In this document: piece after piece, positions 1-7,655 of the stretch
Position numbering within the stretch: the stretch's first letter is position 1
How the letters are laid out: each line of letters begins with the position of its first letter
Assembly (NCBI GenBank): GCA_964443005.1
Contig: CAYUBI010000030.1
Coordinates: 1-21,415 of the forward strand
Direction: 5' to 3'
Length of the DNA stretch: 21,415 bases
DNA from: CAYUBI01 sp964443005
GTDB taxonomy: Bacteria; Margulisbacteria; Riflemargulisbacteria; GWF2-35-9; CAYUBI01
The notes under the pieces: model-generated
Told to the model about the DNA's origin: nothing
What the model saw: the letters and a program-made list of their open reading frames with translations, nothing else
Databases searched by the model: none
Translations under genes and position numbers: made by a program

Positions 1-1
1 T

Positions 2-409
2 AATCGACCCTTTGACGATCAGTCTATGCTTAAAATCCGTTTAGAAACAGAAGCCAAGCTGTTTCTACAACAGCAAATTGTAAAAGGCAAACTAAAGCTA
101 ATTTGGTCATATATACTTGATTACGAGAATTCAGAAAACCCGTATGAGGAAAAACGGTTAGCTATAGCGGATTTCAAAAAATATTCATTTCTTAATATTA
201 TAGAAACTCAATCTTTGCTTAATGTTGCAGAAGAAATTGTTAGGAAATATAGGATTAAAACAAAGGATGCCTTGCATGTTGCGTGTGCTTTAGAAGCAAA
301 AGCTGATATTATGCTTACTACAGATTTAATTTTAATGAAGCATGTAGTACATTGTTTATGCATTATGAATCCAATTCAATTTGCAATAAAAGGAGATGTG
401 TTTAGATGA
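2..409 (+). CDS. PIN-domain ribonuclease toxin (VapC-like), 5' end outside window
   Basis: The reading frame is open back to the window edge. Upstream of the first ATG (base 26) it encodes NRPFDDQS, the typical continuation of a PIN N-terminus of the type DT.(V/I)FNRPFDDQ, so the true start and the first catalytic Asp lie to the left of the window. Visible PIN features are the central acidic segment (SYILDYENSENP), the motif KDALHVACALEA carrying a conserved Asp, and LTTD near the C-terminus. PIN toxins of this kind are Mg-dependent RNases kept in check by a neighbouring small protein. The stop overlaps the next start (ATGA), so the two genes are translationally coupled. I am confident in the family; the RNA target and toxicity are inferred. 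Confidence 0.85.
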   Translation, partial: NRPFDDQSMLKIRLETEAKLFLQQQIVKGKLKLIWSYILDYENSENPYEEKRLAIADFKKYSFLNIIETQSLLNVAEEIVRKYRIKTKDALHVACALEAKADIMLTTDLILMKHVVHCLCIMNPIQFAIKGDVFR

Positions 410-609
410 AAACAGATACTCAATTAAAAAAAGATGGAATTCAGTTCTTAATTAAAAATATGGGAGGAGTTGACACTGAACGTTTTGTTGCATTGTTAAT
501 AAAAGATCGATGTGATTATACAAAGTGGCAAAAAAGTTTATGGCGCGGGAAAAGTGTGAGAGAAATTAGTACAGAAGCAATGAAAGCGGTGGATAAAAAT
601 GATGATTAA
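406..609 (+). CDS. Small PIN-associated protein, probable antitoxin
   Basis: This 67-residue soluble protein overlaps the PIN gene by 4 bp (ATGA) and has AGGAG at 391-395 as its ribosome binding site. Its sequence (for example VDTERFVALLIKDRCDYTKW, followed by a segment ending in SVREISTEAM) resembles a family of small unnamed proteins commonly found next to PIN toxins. From memory that family has a pattern like VDAERFI.L....FDYT.WQ..L. No DNA-binding fold is obvious. By context it should be the antitoxin or partner of the toxin. Order here is toxin first, antitoxin second, the reverse of most type II modules. The function is inferred from position and family resemblance. Confidence 0.7.
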   Translation: MKTDTQLKKDGIQFLIKNMGGVDTERFVALLIKDRCDYTKWQKSLWRGKSVREISTEAMKAVDKNDD

Positions 610-2074
610 AAATGCAATTTTTTTTGTTATTTTCGTAGCAGCTTTTTCGTTAGCAATAATTAAGCAAGATCCTGTAGACGGGTCAATTCAGATTTATACG
701 CGAAATCCTGCTAATTTATTAGTCATTTCTGCTAATGGCAACGTGGGTGTTGGGACACTAGCACCTGGAGCGAAGTTGGAAGTGGCTGGAACAGTCAGCG
801 CTAGTGCTTTTGTAGGAAATGGCACAGGACTTACGGATCTTCCACAAGTCGCAACTTCCAGTTTTGCCATATCTATGAATGCTACGGGTCTTTTGGGCGC
901 AATTACAGTTGCAACAGGTAACGCGGTGATGAGCATTACAGCTTCTGGTAATGTGGGCATTGGGACGGTAAGTCCTGGGTATCCTCTGGAAGTTATGGGA
1001 AATATAAGAACAAGCGGTGGTGTAATAGCTGTTTCTAATGTGAATGCAGGCACGTCTATTTTAAGTTCTACTGGGTTATACAGAGGATCAATCTCATATG
1101 GATATTATGGTTTTGGCACACCTACAGCATTGGGCGCAAATCCAATGATAATAAGGTCTGGAGATTCGTTAACTTATACTGATGGTTATCTTGCATTTTT
1201 GACTAGTGGCGCTGAAAGAATGCGTGTCGATAATATTGGAAATGTTGGCGTCGGTATGATGAATCCAATCGCAACCCTACACGTGAGCAGCAATGTTGCA
1301 GGAACACCTATCATACAGATAGGTAATGCTGTGGTGCCGAATGCGTTGGTTGTTAGCACGAATGGTTATGTAGGCATTGGGACAACATCGCCGCTATCGA
1401 GGTTAGATGTGCGAGGACAAACTTTGATTGCGAACACAGATTATGACGGAAGTGGGGTAGGTTCAGCTATTGCAATAGCATTGGGTGCTTCAAGCGGAGA
1501 TACATTTACGAAAATAAGTGCACTTAAAACTGGCGGTACAGCTTGGAGTAATTTGGTTTTACAATATGGTGGCGGTAACGTTGGCATTGGGACAACAACG
1601 CCACTTGCAACGCTACACGTTAGTAGTAATGTAATCGGCACACCTATCATGCAAGTTGGTAATGCGACAGTGCCCAATGCGTTAGTTGTTAGCCAAAACG
1701 GCAATGTTGGCATTGGAACTGCTACGCCGATTGCGACCTTAGAGGTTAATGGTACTTTTGCTGCGTTAGTTGGTATTAATGCCCAAACAGGGACGAGCTA
1801 CACGTTAGCTGCTTCAGATAATAATAAATTACTAACTATGGATAATGCTAGCCCAATTACTGTAACTATTCCGGTAAATTCTTCAGTTAGCATTCCAGTT
1901 GGTTTTCAATGTACGATTGTTCGAAAAAGTACGGGGACTCTTACCTTAAGTAAGGCCGGTGGCGTAACTGTAATTTCTACGTCAACAGCTTTAACGTTTA
2001 CTGCAACTGGGTCTGCAGGCACATTGATTAAAATAGCTACAGATCAATGGTTGGCATTTGGCGACATGAACTAA
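599..2074 (+). CDS. Secreted tail-fibre-like repeat protein (VGIGT repeats)
   Basis: The 491-residue product starts with a hydrophobic export segment (about residues 4-20). The remainder is rich in Gly, Thr, Val, Ala and Asn. The motif GNVG(I/V)GT..P...L.V occurs six times, beginning near residues 47, 117, 214, 256, 326 and 368. This pattern is typical of beta-structured stalks in phage tail fibres and bacterial surface proteins that often end in an S74 chaperone domain. No S74 domain is visible here; the end is instead a Thr/Ser/Val-rich domain of about 95 residues (TIPVNSSVSIPVGF... ending QWLAFGDMN) of the kind found at the tips of phage-like fibres. The start overlaps the previous gene; ATG 599 and ATG 602 are both possible, with GGTGG at 588-592. 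It is probably a secreted adhesin or decoration protein; the ligand is unknown. Confidence 0.7.
   Translation: MMIKNAIFFVIFVAAFSLAIIKQDPVDGSIQIYTRNPANLLVISANGNVGVGTLAPGAKLEVAGTVSASAFVGNGTGLTDLPQVATSSFAISMNATGLLGAITVATGNAVMSITASGNVGIGTVSPGYPLEVMGNIRTSGGVIAVSNVNAGTSILSSTGLYRGSISYGYYGFGTPTALGANPMIIRSGDSLTYTDGYLAFLTSGAERMRVDNIGNVGVGMMNPIATLHVSSNVAGTPIIQIGNAVVPNALVVSTNGYVGIGTTSPLSRLDVRGQTLIANTDYDGSGVGSAIAIALGASSGDTFTKISALKTGGTAWSNLVLQYGGGNVGIGTTTPLATLHVSSNVIGTPIMQVGNATVPNALVVSQNGNVGIGTATPIATLEVNGTFAALVGINAQTGTSYTLAASDNNKLLTMDNASPITVTIPVNSSVSIPVGFQCTIVRKSTGTLTLSKAGGVTVISTSTALTFTATGSAGTLIKIATDQWLAFGDMN
1269..1722 (+). repeat. Duplicated ~120-bp coding unit inside the fibre gene
   Basis: Two units, about 1269-1386 and 1603-1722, encode near-identical stretches: ATLHVSSNV.GTPI.Q.GNA, then VPNALVVS.NG, then VGIGT. 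They are separated by a different segment of roughly 215 bp (1387-1602). The nucleotide sequences have diverged mainly at third codon positions. The units are duplicated stalk modules and mark the gene as capable of length change by recombination. Confidence 0.75.
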
Positions 2075-2079
2075 GTTTA

Positions 2080-2577
2080 ATGAAATTAGGTTTAATCGTA
2101 TTATTATTTTCAATGGTATTATGGGCAGGATTACCTGTAAGTCAGTCATTTGGTTTAGGCCTTCGGGTACATGATGCAACGTCGAAAAGATCTGGATTAT
2201 ACGTAGGGAAAAGCTATGGGGGCGGGAAAATCGCCTATGTTGATGAAACTGGGTTGCATGGTTTTATTGTTGCAACTACTAATCAATCAAATGGAGCGAT
2301 TTGGAGTGTCGCCGTATCTTTATGTAATAATTTGGTCTTGAATAGTTATGATGATTGGTATCTTCCTTCGCTTTCTCAGCTGTATACGCTATATAATAAT
2401 CGAGCGTTAATCGGCGCTGATTTCACATTTTATTATTATTGGAGTTCAACAGAAGGTAATGCTACGATTCCAAATGCTTGGGTTTTATATTTGGAAGGCC
2501 CTGTTGCTTACACTGCCAGCCCTGAAAAGGAAAATCCTATTTGCAGCTATTGTGTTCGCGCAGTACGGAATTTTTGA
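2080..2577 (+). CDS. Secreted Lcl C-terminal (DUF1566) domain protein
   Basis: The 165-residue product has a signal peptide (MKLGLIVLLF... to about residue 24) and one Lcl/DUF1566 domain. Diagnostic stretches are YVGKSYGGGKIAYVDETGLHG (about 41-61), DDWYLPSLSQL (91-101), YWSSTE (120-125) and the terminal VRAVR (159-163). The fold is related to C-type-lectin-like or formylglycine-type surface domains and is common in exported proteins that decorate cell surfaces. The frame stays open to an ATG at 2047, but ATG 2080 puts the signal peptide at the terminus and leaves only 5 bp after the fibre gene, so I use 2080. The pairing with the fibre gene suggests a common surface or adhesion role; that role is inferred. 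Confidence 0.75.
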   Translation: MKLGLIVLLFSMVLWAGLPVSQSFGLGLRVHDATSKRSGLYVGKSYGGGKIAYVDETGLHGFIVATTNQSNGAIWSVAVSLCNNLVLNSYDDWYLPSLSQLYTLYNNRALIGADFTFYYYWSSTEGNATIPNAWVLYLEGPVAYTASPEKENPICSYCVRAVRNF

Positions 2578-2716
2578 ATTCGTTAATGTTGTTATTTTTT
2601 TCCCTTATCATATTCGCATGATACTGAAATAGTAGCATTGTTGTTTTTTTTGTTTTCTTATAAAATGAAGATAAATGATGTGCTGATCAGTTAATGGAAA
2701 AAAGGAGATAATTATT
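2578..2716 (+). promoter_or_regulatory. Intergenic region with weak promoter-like sequence
   Basis: This AT-rich gap of 139 bp separates the surface-protein genes from the nuclease remnant. TATAAAAT at 2659-2666 could be a -10 element, with TTGTTG at 2638-2643 a poorly spaced -35 (15 bp). A strong AAGGAG at 2702-2707 precedes the TTG start at 2717. I see no RNA gene or terminator hairpin. Confidence 0.3.
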
Positions 2717-3007
2717 TTGAAAAAATTACCGATTGGTATTCAAACATTTTCAGAAAATTATTTAGACAAGCTGATTCGTGCACTGGATCGTGCGGATTAT
2801 GTGTTTGAATTTAAGTTAGATGGCACGAAAGAGCAGGCACTCGAGCAGATGAAGGCAAATGATTATGCACAGAAGTATCAGGGGAAAACTCAGCAAATCG
2901 TTTTAGTGGGTGTTGAATTTGATAAGAAAACGCGCAATATTGGGAATAGGATAATTGAATCTTTGGTTATGGTCAGTCGTATAAATTTGGATAACTTGAC
3001 GTGCTAA
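2717..3007 (+). pseudogene. Remnant of AAA-ATPase-like / PD-(D/E)XK nuclease gene (internal deletion)
   Basis: The 96-codon frame begins with KKLPIGIQTFSE, the hallmark N-terminus of large (about 500-residue) bacterial proteins with an AAA-ATPase-like domain and a C-terminal PD-(D/E)XK nuclease domain. After about 12 residues it jumps to that family's extreme C-terminus: YVFEFKLDGTKEQALEQMK, then YAQKYQGK, IVLVGVEFDKKTRNIG. The whole ATPase body is missing. The nuclease core FEFKLDG (E.K catalytic pair) survives, so a mini-nuclease cannot be excluded, but an in-frame deletion relic is more likely. It starts at TTG 2717 with a strong Shine-Dalgarno, and its last codons overlap the M23 gene start, where the C-terminal tail (SLVMVSRINLDNLTC) no longer looks like the family. 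Confidence 0.7.
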
Positions 3008-4131
3008 GGCGACTGATTTGCCTGGTTCTTATTCTTTTTGTAATAACGCATGTTGCAATGGCAGAAGAAATTGACGAATTAAAAAAACATAAAGAAGAAC
3101 TTGATAAAATTTATGAGCAGTTAAATGCAAAGCGTCAAACTTTGCAAGATATCAAAAAAAAAGAAAAGAATACGCTACTCGACTTAACAACACTTCGAAG
3201 TCGAATGAATCAGCAAAAAGAAAAGTTAACGTATACGCAATATCAGCTTGAAACATTGCGCCGTGAAATTTCCTCAGCTACTGGACAAATTCATCGTTTT
3301 GAAATAGACGTTGATGGTGCCATGGATAATTTATCAAAAAAATATAGGAATATGTATAAGCGTAATGTGAGTACGTTTTGGGAGATTTTGTTAAATACCA
3401 GTGAACTAACAGATATGTTGAATGATATGTATTATTATAAGCGATTGGTTGAGGAGGATAAGCAGTTTATTACGGATGTACGCAATAATGTTCAGCAGTT
3501 AAAGGCGCTTCGGGATAAGGTCGGTTATCGAAAACAGCAAACCGAGGTTCTGAAAGATACGATAGTGGCCCAAACAACAGTGATTAAACGTATGGAGCGA
3601 GAAAAGTCTAGCTTGTATGATGAGCTTCGTTTAAAACGCGACCAATTTGAACGCGATATTGTTGAGTTGCAACGTAACAGCGATCAGGTTGAAGAATTAA
3701 TTGCAAAATTGGCAAAACAGGGCAAACTGGCTGCCAGATTGGGTACTGGAAAGTTTATTGTGCCAACTACTGGATTCGTTTCCAGTGGATTTGGAATGCG
3801 CTTGCATCCTGTGTTTAAAAAAGAATATTTTCATTCTGGAATTGATGTTGCAACACCTCAAGGAACTCCGGTTAAGGCTGCAGATGATGGTATGGTTATT
3901 TATTCGGGTAGCTGGGGTGGTTATGGGAAAACAGTTATTTTGGATCATGGCGCGCACTTAACTACGCTGTATGGTCATTTGTCTCGCTTATATGCTTCAA
4001 CAGGAGCGTTTGTGAAAAAAGGGCAAATTGTTGCATTATCTGGCAATACTGGCGTGTCTACTGGGCCTCATCTTCATTTTGAAGTTCGGGAAACTGGTAA
4101 GCCAGTTAACCCACAAAGGTATTTGCCATAA
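3001..4131 (+). CDS. M23 murein peptidase with coiled coils (EnvC-like)
   Basis: This 376-residue exported protein combines a signal peptide (about 1-21, ending VAMA/EE), long coiled coils (about 22-110 and 165-245) and a C-terminal LytM/M23 domain (about 255-375). The zinc and catalytic residues are present: H278 and D282 in HSGID, then H357 and H359 in PHLHFEV. In EnvC-like proteins the coiled coils connect to FtsEX, and the LytM domain cleaves peptide crosslinks or activates amidases during cell separation. The start is GTG 3001, overlapping the nuclease remnant; it has only a weak Shine-Dalgarno but gives a perfect signal peptide. The partner order M23 then CtpA is often preceded by ftsE-ftsX. 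Here that upstream position is occupied by the accessory region. Confidence 0.88.
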   Translation: MLRRLICLVLILFVITHVAMAEEIDELKKHKEELDKIYEQLNAKRQTLQDIKKKEKNTLLDLTTLRSRMNQQKEKLTYTQYQLETLRREISSATGQIHRFEIDVDGAMDNLSKKYRNMYKRNVSTFWEILLNTSELTDMLNDMYYYKRLVEEDKQFITDVRNNVQQLKALRDKVGYRKQQTEVLKDTIVAQTTVIKRMEREKSSLYDELRLKRDQFERDIVELQRNSDQVEELIAKLAKQGKLAARLGTGKFIVPTTGFVSSGFGMRLHPVFKKEYFHSGIDVATPQGTPVKAADDGMVIYSGSWGGYGKTVILDHGAHLTTLYGHLSRLYASTGAFVKKGQIVALSGNTGVSTGPHLHFEVRETGKPVNPQRYLP

Positions 4132-4139
4132 TCTCTAAG

Positions 4140-4184
4140 ACAGATTAAAATATCTGTATAAATATGGGGTTCCTTTTGTAACCC
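4140..4184 (+). promoter_or_regulatory. Two small hairpins and a TATAAAT box between M23 and ctpA genes
   Basis: Two inverted repeats sit in this short gap: ACAGAT/ATCTGT at 4140-4157 (6-bp stem) and GGGTT/AACCC at 4167-4184 (5-bp stem, loop of 8), the latter followed by TTTTG. TATAAAT at 4157-4163 could be a -10, but no good -35 is visible. They may be a weak attenuating terminator plus an internal promoter for ctpA; the evidence is thin. Confidence 0.3.
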
Positions 4185-4219
4185 TTTTGCAATGGAACGA
4201 TATGAAAGGACGGACGTTT

Positions 4220-5422
4220 TTGAAACCATCTAAATCATCTCTTTGGAAATTTTTTATTATAGGGGTCGTGTCGTTTTCATTTCTTTTTTATACTTTTTCT
4301 GCAAAAGCTGAAGAAGATAAGGCTAAAACAAGTTGGCGATTGCTATTTGATGTGCTTCGCGTTGTTTCTGATAATTTTGTTAATAAAAATATTGATATGC
4401 AGAAAATGGTTTATGGCTCTATTCGTGGACTGTTGGCGTCGCTAGATGATCCTTATACTCGTTTTTTAGAGCCCAAAGGGTTTAGCGAAATGAATATTCA
4501 TTTAAAAGGTGAGTTTTATGGTGTTGGCATTCAGTTAGGCATGAAAGATAATATTTTGACAGTGATTGCGCCAATTGAAGGTACGCCAGCTTTTAAAGCA
4601 GGCGTTAAAGAGTTAGATAAAATTATCAAAATTAATGGTGAAGAAACGTTTCAATTATCGTTGGATGAAGCTGTAACCAAGATCCGCGGAGAAAAGGGGA
4701 CTAAGGTTGTGCTTGCATTAAAGCGAATCGGAACAGATGATTTGATTACTGTATCCATGATTCGTGAAAAAATCGATTTAAAATCAGTAGAAAAGGTTCA
4801 GATGTTAGATTCAAAAATTGGATATTTTCGCCTGGTAACTTATGAAAGCAGTAAAACAACACAAGAAGTTCGGGATGCGTTGATTAAATTAAAAAAAGAT
4901 GGAGCTAAAGCAATTATTGTAGATGAACGCAGTAATGGTGGTGGATTACTGAATGCGGCAATTGATGTAGCTAGCTTATTCATTAGTGAAGGTGTTGTTG
5001 TTCATACTGTAGATCGTAATGGAAACCGCAAATCCTTTGAAGTTAGCAAAGGCATGAAAGTATACGATGGTGAATTATTAGTGCTTGTTAATGGTGGAAG
5101 TGCTTCAGCTTCTGAAATTTTAGCAGGAGCGCTACGTGATCATCATCGGGCTACAATTTTTGGAACTAAAACGTTTGGAAAAGCGTCAGTACAAACTGTT
5201 AATCCCTTACGCGATGGGTCTGCAGTGCTTGTGACAACTGCAAAATATCTAACGCCGAATGGAGATGATATTCATAAAGAAGGCATTACACCCAATATTA
5301 TTGCTGCAATTCCTACAGCAGATATTGAGGAAATGCGAAAGCCAGAATATGTTTATAGCATGGGAAAAGATTATCAATTAAATAAAGCTATTGAATATTT
5401 ACGTACGAAATCTCTGAAGTGA
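4220..5422 (+). CDS. ctpA: Carboxyl-terminal processing protease, S41 family (CtpA)
   Basis: This exported serine protease is about 400 residues long. It has an N-terminal signal or anchor segment (FFIIGVVSFSFLFYTFSAKA), a PDZ domain (about 95-175, with GEFYGVGIQL and the EGTPAFKAGV ligand groove) and the S41 core. Catalytic residues fit the Ser-Lys-Gln set of Prc/CtpA: S296 in GSASASE, K321 and Q325 in TFGKASVQT, with the 25-residue Ser-Lys spacing of E. coli Prc. It trims C-termini of periplasmic or cell-wall proteins and often controls murein hydrolases, which fits the neighbouring M23 gene. The frame is open from TTG 4187 and an ATG lies at 4202. I chose TTG 4220 because AAAGGA (4205-4210) is 9 bp upstream and the signal segment then sits near the N-terminus. 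Confidence 0.9.
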   Translation: MKPSKSSLWKFFIIGVVSFSFLFYTFSAKAEEDKAKTSWRLLFDVLRVVSDNFVNKNIDMQKMVYGSIRGLLASLDDPYTRFLEPKGFSEMNIHLKGEFYGVGIQLGMKDNILTVIAPIEGTPAFKAGVKELDKIIKINGEETFQLSLDEAVTKIRGEKGTKVVLALKRIGTDDLITVSMIREKIDLKSVEKVQMLDSKIGYFRLVTYESSKTTQEVRDALIKLKKDGAKAIIVDERSNGGGLLNAAIDVASLFISEGVVVHTVDRNGNRKSFEVSKGMKVYDGELLVLVNGGSASASEILAGALRDHHRATIFGTKTFGKASVQTVNPLRDGSAVLVTTAKYLTPNGDDIHKEGITPNIIAAIPTADIEEMRKPEYVYSMGKDYQLNKAIEYLRTKSLK

Positions 5423-5449
5423 AAAATAACGGTGTTATAAGGATCATGC

Positions 5450-6385
5450 ATGCTTAATCAACCGCATCTTTTGGGCTTAAAAGAAATGTCGTTGGTTGAT
5501 ATTGAAACTATTTTAAAGCAGGCTTTATCTTTTCGTGAGTTGTTTTCACGGCCCATAAAACAAGTTCCAGTATTGCGCGGGAAAACGATTGTTAATCTTT
5601 TTTTTGAACCCAGTACGCGTACGCGTACTAGCTTTGAGCAAGCTATCAAAATGTTGGGTGCTTCTTCCATGACTATTTCGGCGAGTACCAGTAGTATGAC
5701 GAAAGGGGAAACCTTACTGGATACAGTGAAAAATATTGAGGCTATGGGCGTTGATGCCTTGATTATTCGGCATGAACATGGCGGTGTTCCCAAATATGTT
5801 GCAGATCGAGTATCGATTCCTGTCATTAATGCAGGTGATGGAACCAATGAACATCCGACTCAAGCTTTATTGGATATGTTTACAATGCAAGAAAAAAAAG
5901 GGTATATTCACGGTAAAAAAGTGACGTTGATTGGAGATATTGTGCATAGTCGTGTTGCGCGGTCCAATATTTGGGGCCTGAATACTTTGGGCGCACACGT
6001 GACAGTTTGTGGGCCGAGTTCCTTGCTGCCTCAGGAAATCGGAAAAATGGGTTGTACTGTAGAATATGATTTAGACAAAGCAATTCGCGAAGCTGATTTT
6101 TTGAATATTTTACGTGTTCAATTTGAACGACAACATGCTGGGTTTTTCCCAACTACGCGCGAATATCGAACATTTTTTGGTGTAACAAAAGAACGATTAA
6201 AAAAAGCCAAACGGGATGTGATTATTATGCATCCTGGACCCATGAATCGTGGCATTGAAATTGATTCAGAAGTTGCTGATGGTCCACATAATGTTATTTT
6301 GGATCAGGTTTTAAATGGAATAGCTGTTCGAATGGCTGTGTTATATTTGCTGGTTTCACCAGGAGGCCAAGATGCTGTACATTAA
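5450..6385 (+). CDS. pyrB: Aspartate carbamoyltransferase catalytic subunit
   Basis: PyrB joins carbamoyl phosphate to L-aspartate, the committed step of pyrimidine synthesis. The 311-residue length is standard. The carbamoyl-phosphate loop is STRTRTSFE (55-63), the mobile lysine loop is SSMTKGE (K85), the HPTQ motif is at 135-138, and HPGPMNRGIEI lies near the C-terminus. The start ATG 5450 follows AAGGAT; an ATG at 5446 is in a frame that stops after three codons. It lies 27 bp after ctpA and overlaps pyrC by 14 bp, so the pyr genes probably share the upstream transcript. No PyrR-type attenuator is visible in the short gap. No pyrI-like regulatory subunit is present. Confidence 0.96.
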   Translation: MLNQPHLLGLKEMSLVDIETILKQALSFRELFSRPIKQVPVLRGKTIVNLFFEPSTRTRTSFEQAIKMLGASSMTISASTSSMTKGETLLDTVKNIEAMGVDALIIRHEHGGVPKYVADRVSIPVINAGDGTNEHPTQALLDMFTMQEKKGYIHGKKVTLIGDIVHSRVARSNIWGLNTLGAHVTVCGPSSLLPQEIGKMGCTVEYDLDKAIREADFLNILRVQFERQHAGFFPTTREYRTFFGVTKERLKKAKRDVIIMHPGPMNRGIEIDSEVADGPHNVILDQVLNGIAVRMAVLYLLVSPGGQDAVH

Positions 6386-7655
6386 GCAAGCTTTGACAGT
6401 GGATCCTTCAGTGGGTATTCATGAGGTTATGGATATTTTGATTGATGAGGGAATCATTATTGATATTGCTCAGTCATTGATTCCACCCATAGAGTGTCGA
6501 TGCGTTCATTGTCCGGATTTGTTGGTAGTTCCAGGATTGATTGATTGTCATGTTCATTTACGTGAGCCAGGGTTTGAACATAAAGAAACAATTGAAACAG
6601 GTTTGACTGCAGCAGTAGCCGGCGGTTTTACAGCTGTGTGTGCAATGCCAAATACAAAACCCGTTGTTGATAATGCGATTACTGTTAAAGAATTAGTTCG
6701 GAAATCCAAGGATTATGCATTAGCAAAACTTTTTCCAATTGGGAGTATTACTAAAGAGCAAAAAGGTGAGCAACTTAGCGAAATGGGGGAAATGCTAAAT
6801 GCAGGTGCTGTTGCTTTTTCGGATGATGGATTTCCAGTTAGTAATTCCTTAATTTTTCGGAGAGCCCTAGAATATTTGAAACAGTTTAATGGTCTGGTGA
6901 TTACCCATAATGAAGATGTAGGTTTATCTAATCATGGTGCTATGAATGAGGGATACAATTCCTTGGTTTTGGGTTTGCCTGGAATTCATCGAGCAGCTGA
7001 AGAATCTGCTATTGCTAGAGATATTGAAATTGCCAAGTATTTTGGGCCGATTCATATTGCGCATGTTAGCACCAAAGGTAGTGTTGACATTATTCGCTTT
7101 GCTAAACAACGAGGCATTCAGGTGACTGCTGAAACAGCGCCGCATTATTTTAGTTTAACAGATGAGTTATTAACAACGTATAATGCACATTACAAGATGA
7201 ATCCGCCGTTGCGTAGTGAAATAGATCGGCGAGCGATTATTGAGGGGTTGCGAGATGGAACCCTGGATATGATTGCAACTGATCATGCGCCCCATCATAG
7301 TGATGATAAAAATGTAGATTTTGAAGCTGCGTCTTTTGGTATTGTTGGATTGGAAACAGCTGTAGGTGTAACGTTTAAAGTTTTGGTAGAACAGGAAGGG
7401 TTTCCGTTAGATCAGGTAGTTCGGTTAATGAGTACGCATCCAAGCCGCTTGCTTGGAAAGGAAGCTGAGTATGTTTTAAAAAAAGGTGCATTAGCTAATG
7501 TCACTGTTATTCAGATGAACTGGCCAACTACAGTTCAGGATAAAAAATTTAAATCTAAAGGAAAAAATTCGCCGTTTATTGGATGGGAATTCGGTGTACG
7601 TCCTTATATGACAATTGTTGAGGGTCGTATTGTTTATCAGGTTGAAAAATCATGA
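6372..7655 (+). CDS. pyrC: Dihydroorotase
   Basis: This zinc amidohydrolase of the type I (Bacillus/Aquifex-like) class cyclises N-carbamoyl-aspartate to dihydroorotate. The 427-residue protein has the HxH metal motif in DCHVHLREPG (H60, H62), an Asp in FSDDG (about 152) at the position of the type I bridging Asp, H179 in THNED, H231 in IAHVST and the catalytic D304 in ATDHAPH. The start lies inside pyrB with a near-perfect Shine-Dalgarno, AGGAGG at 6361-6366, 5 bp before ATG, so it should be translated strongly. It ends with an ATGA overlap into carA. Type I enzymes often associate physically with PyrB, consistent with the overlap. Confidence 0.96.
   Translation: MLYIKQALTVDPSVGIHEVMDILIDEGIIIDIAQSLIPPIECRCVHCPDLLVVPGLIDCHVHLREPGFEHKETIETGLTAAVAGGFTAVCAMPNTKPVVDNAITVKELVRKSKDYALAKLFPIGSITKEQKGEQLSEMGEMLNAGAVAFSDDGFPVSNSLIFRRALEYLKQFNGLVITHNEDVGLSNHGAMNEGYNSLVLGLPGIHRAAEESAIARDIEIAKYFGPIHIAHVSTKGSVDIIRFAKQRGIQVTAETAPHYFSLTDELLTTYNAHYKMNPPLRSEIDRRAIIEGLRDGTLDMIATDHAPHHSDDKNVDFEAASFGIVGLETAVGVTFKVLVEQEGFPLDQVVRLMSTHPSRLLGKEAEYVLKKGALANVTVIQMNWPTTVQDKKFKSKGKNSPFIGWEFGVRPYMTIVEGRIVYQVEKS

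Noticed and set aside
694..1053. Minus-strand open frame of 119 codons within the fibre gene
   Set aside because: It mirrors the repetitive VGIGT coding strand (Pro/Thr-rich antisense), has no family resemblance, and the plus strand carries the repeat protein.
737..1760. Regular recurring GGCAATGTTGGCATTGG-like units that could suggest a CRISPR array
   Set aside because: Spacing is uneven, the units are in frame and encode GNVGIGT stalk motifs, and they diverge at third positions as protein repeats do.
3697..3961. Overlapping frames on both strands inside the M23 domain
   Set aside because: The M23 frame contains the complete zinc-binding motifs; the others are shadows without recognisable content.
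4167..4184. Hairpin GGGTT/AACCC plus TTTT as a strong intrinsic terminator before ctpA
   Set aside because: A 5-bp stem with an 8-nt loop and only four T is weak; it is listed only as a possible attenuating element.
5423..5449. PyrR-type attenuator or riboswitch upstream of pyrB
   Set aside because: Only 27 bp lie between ctpA and pyrB, too little for a leader with alternative hairpins.
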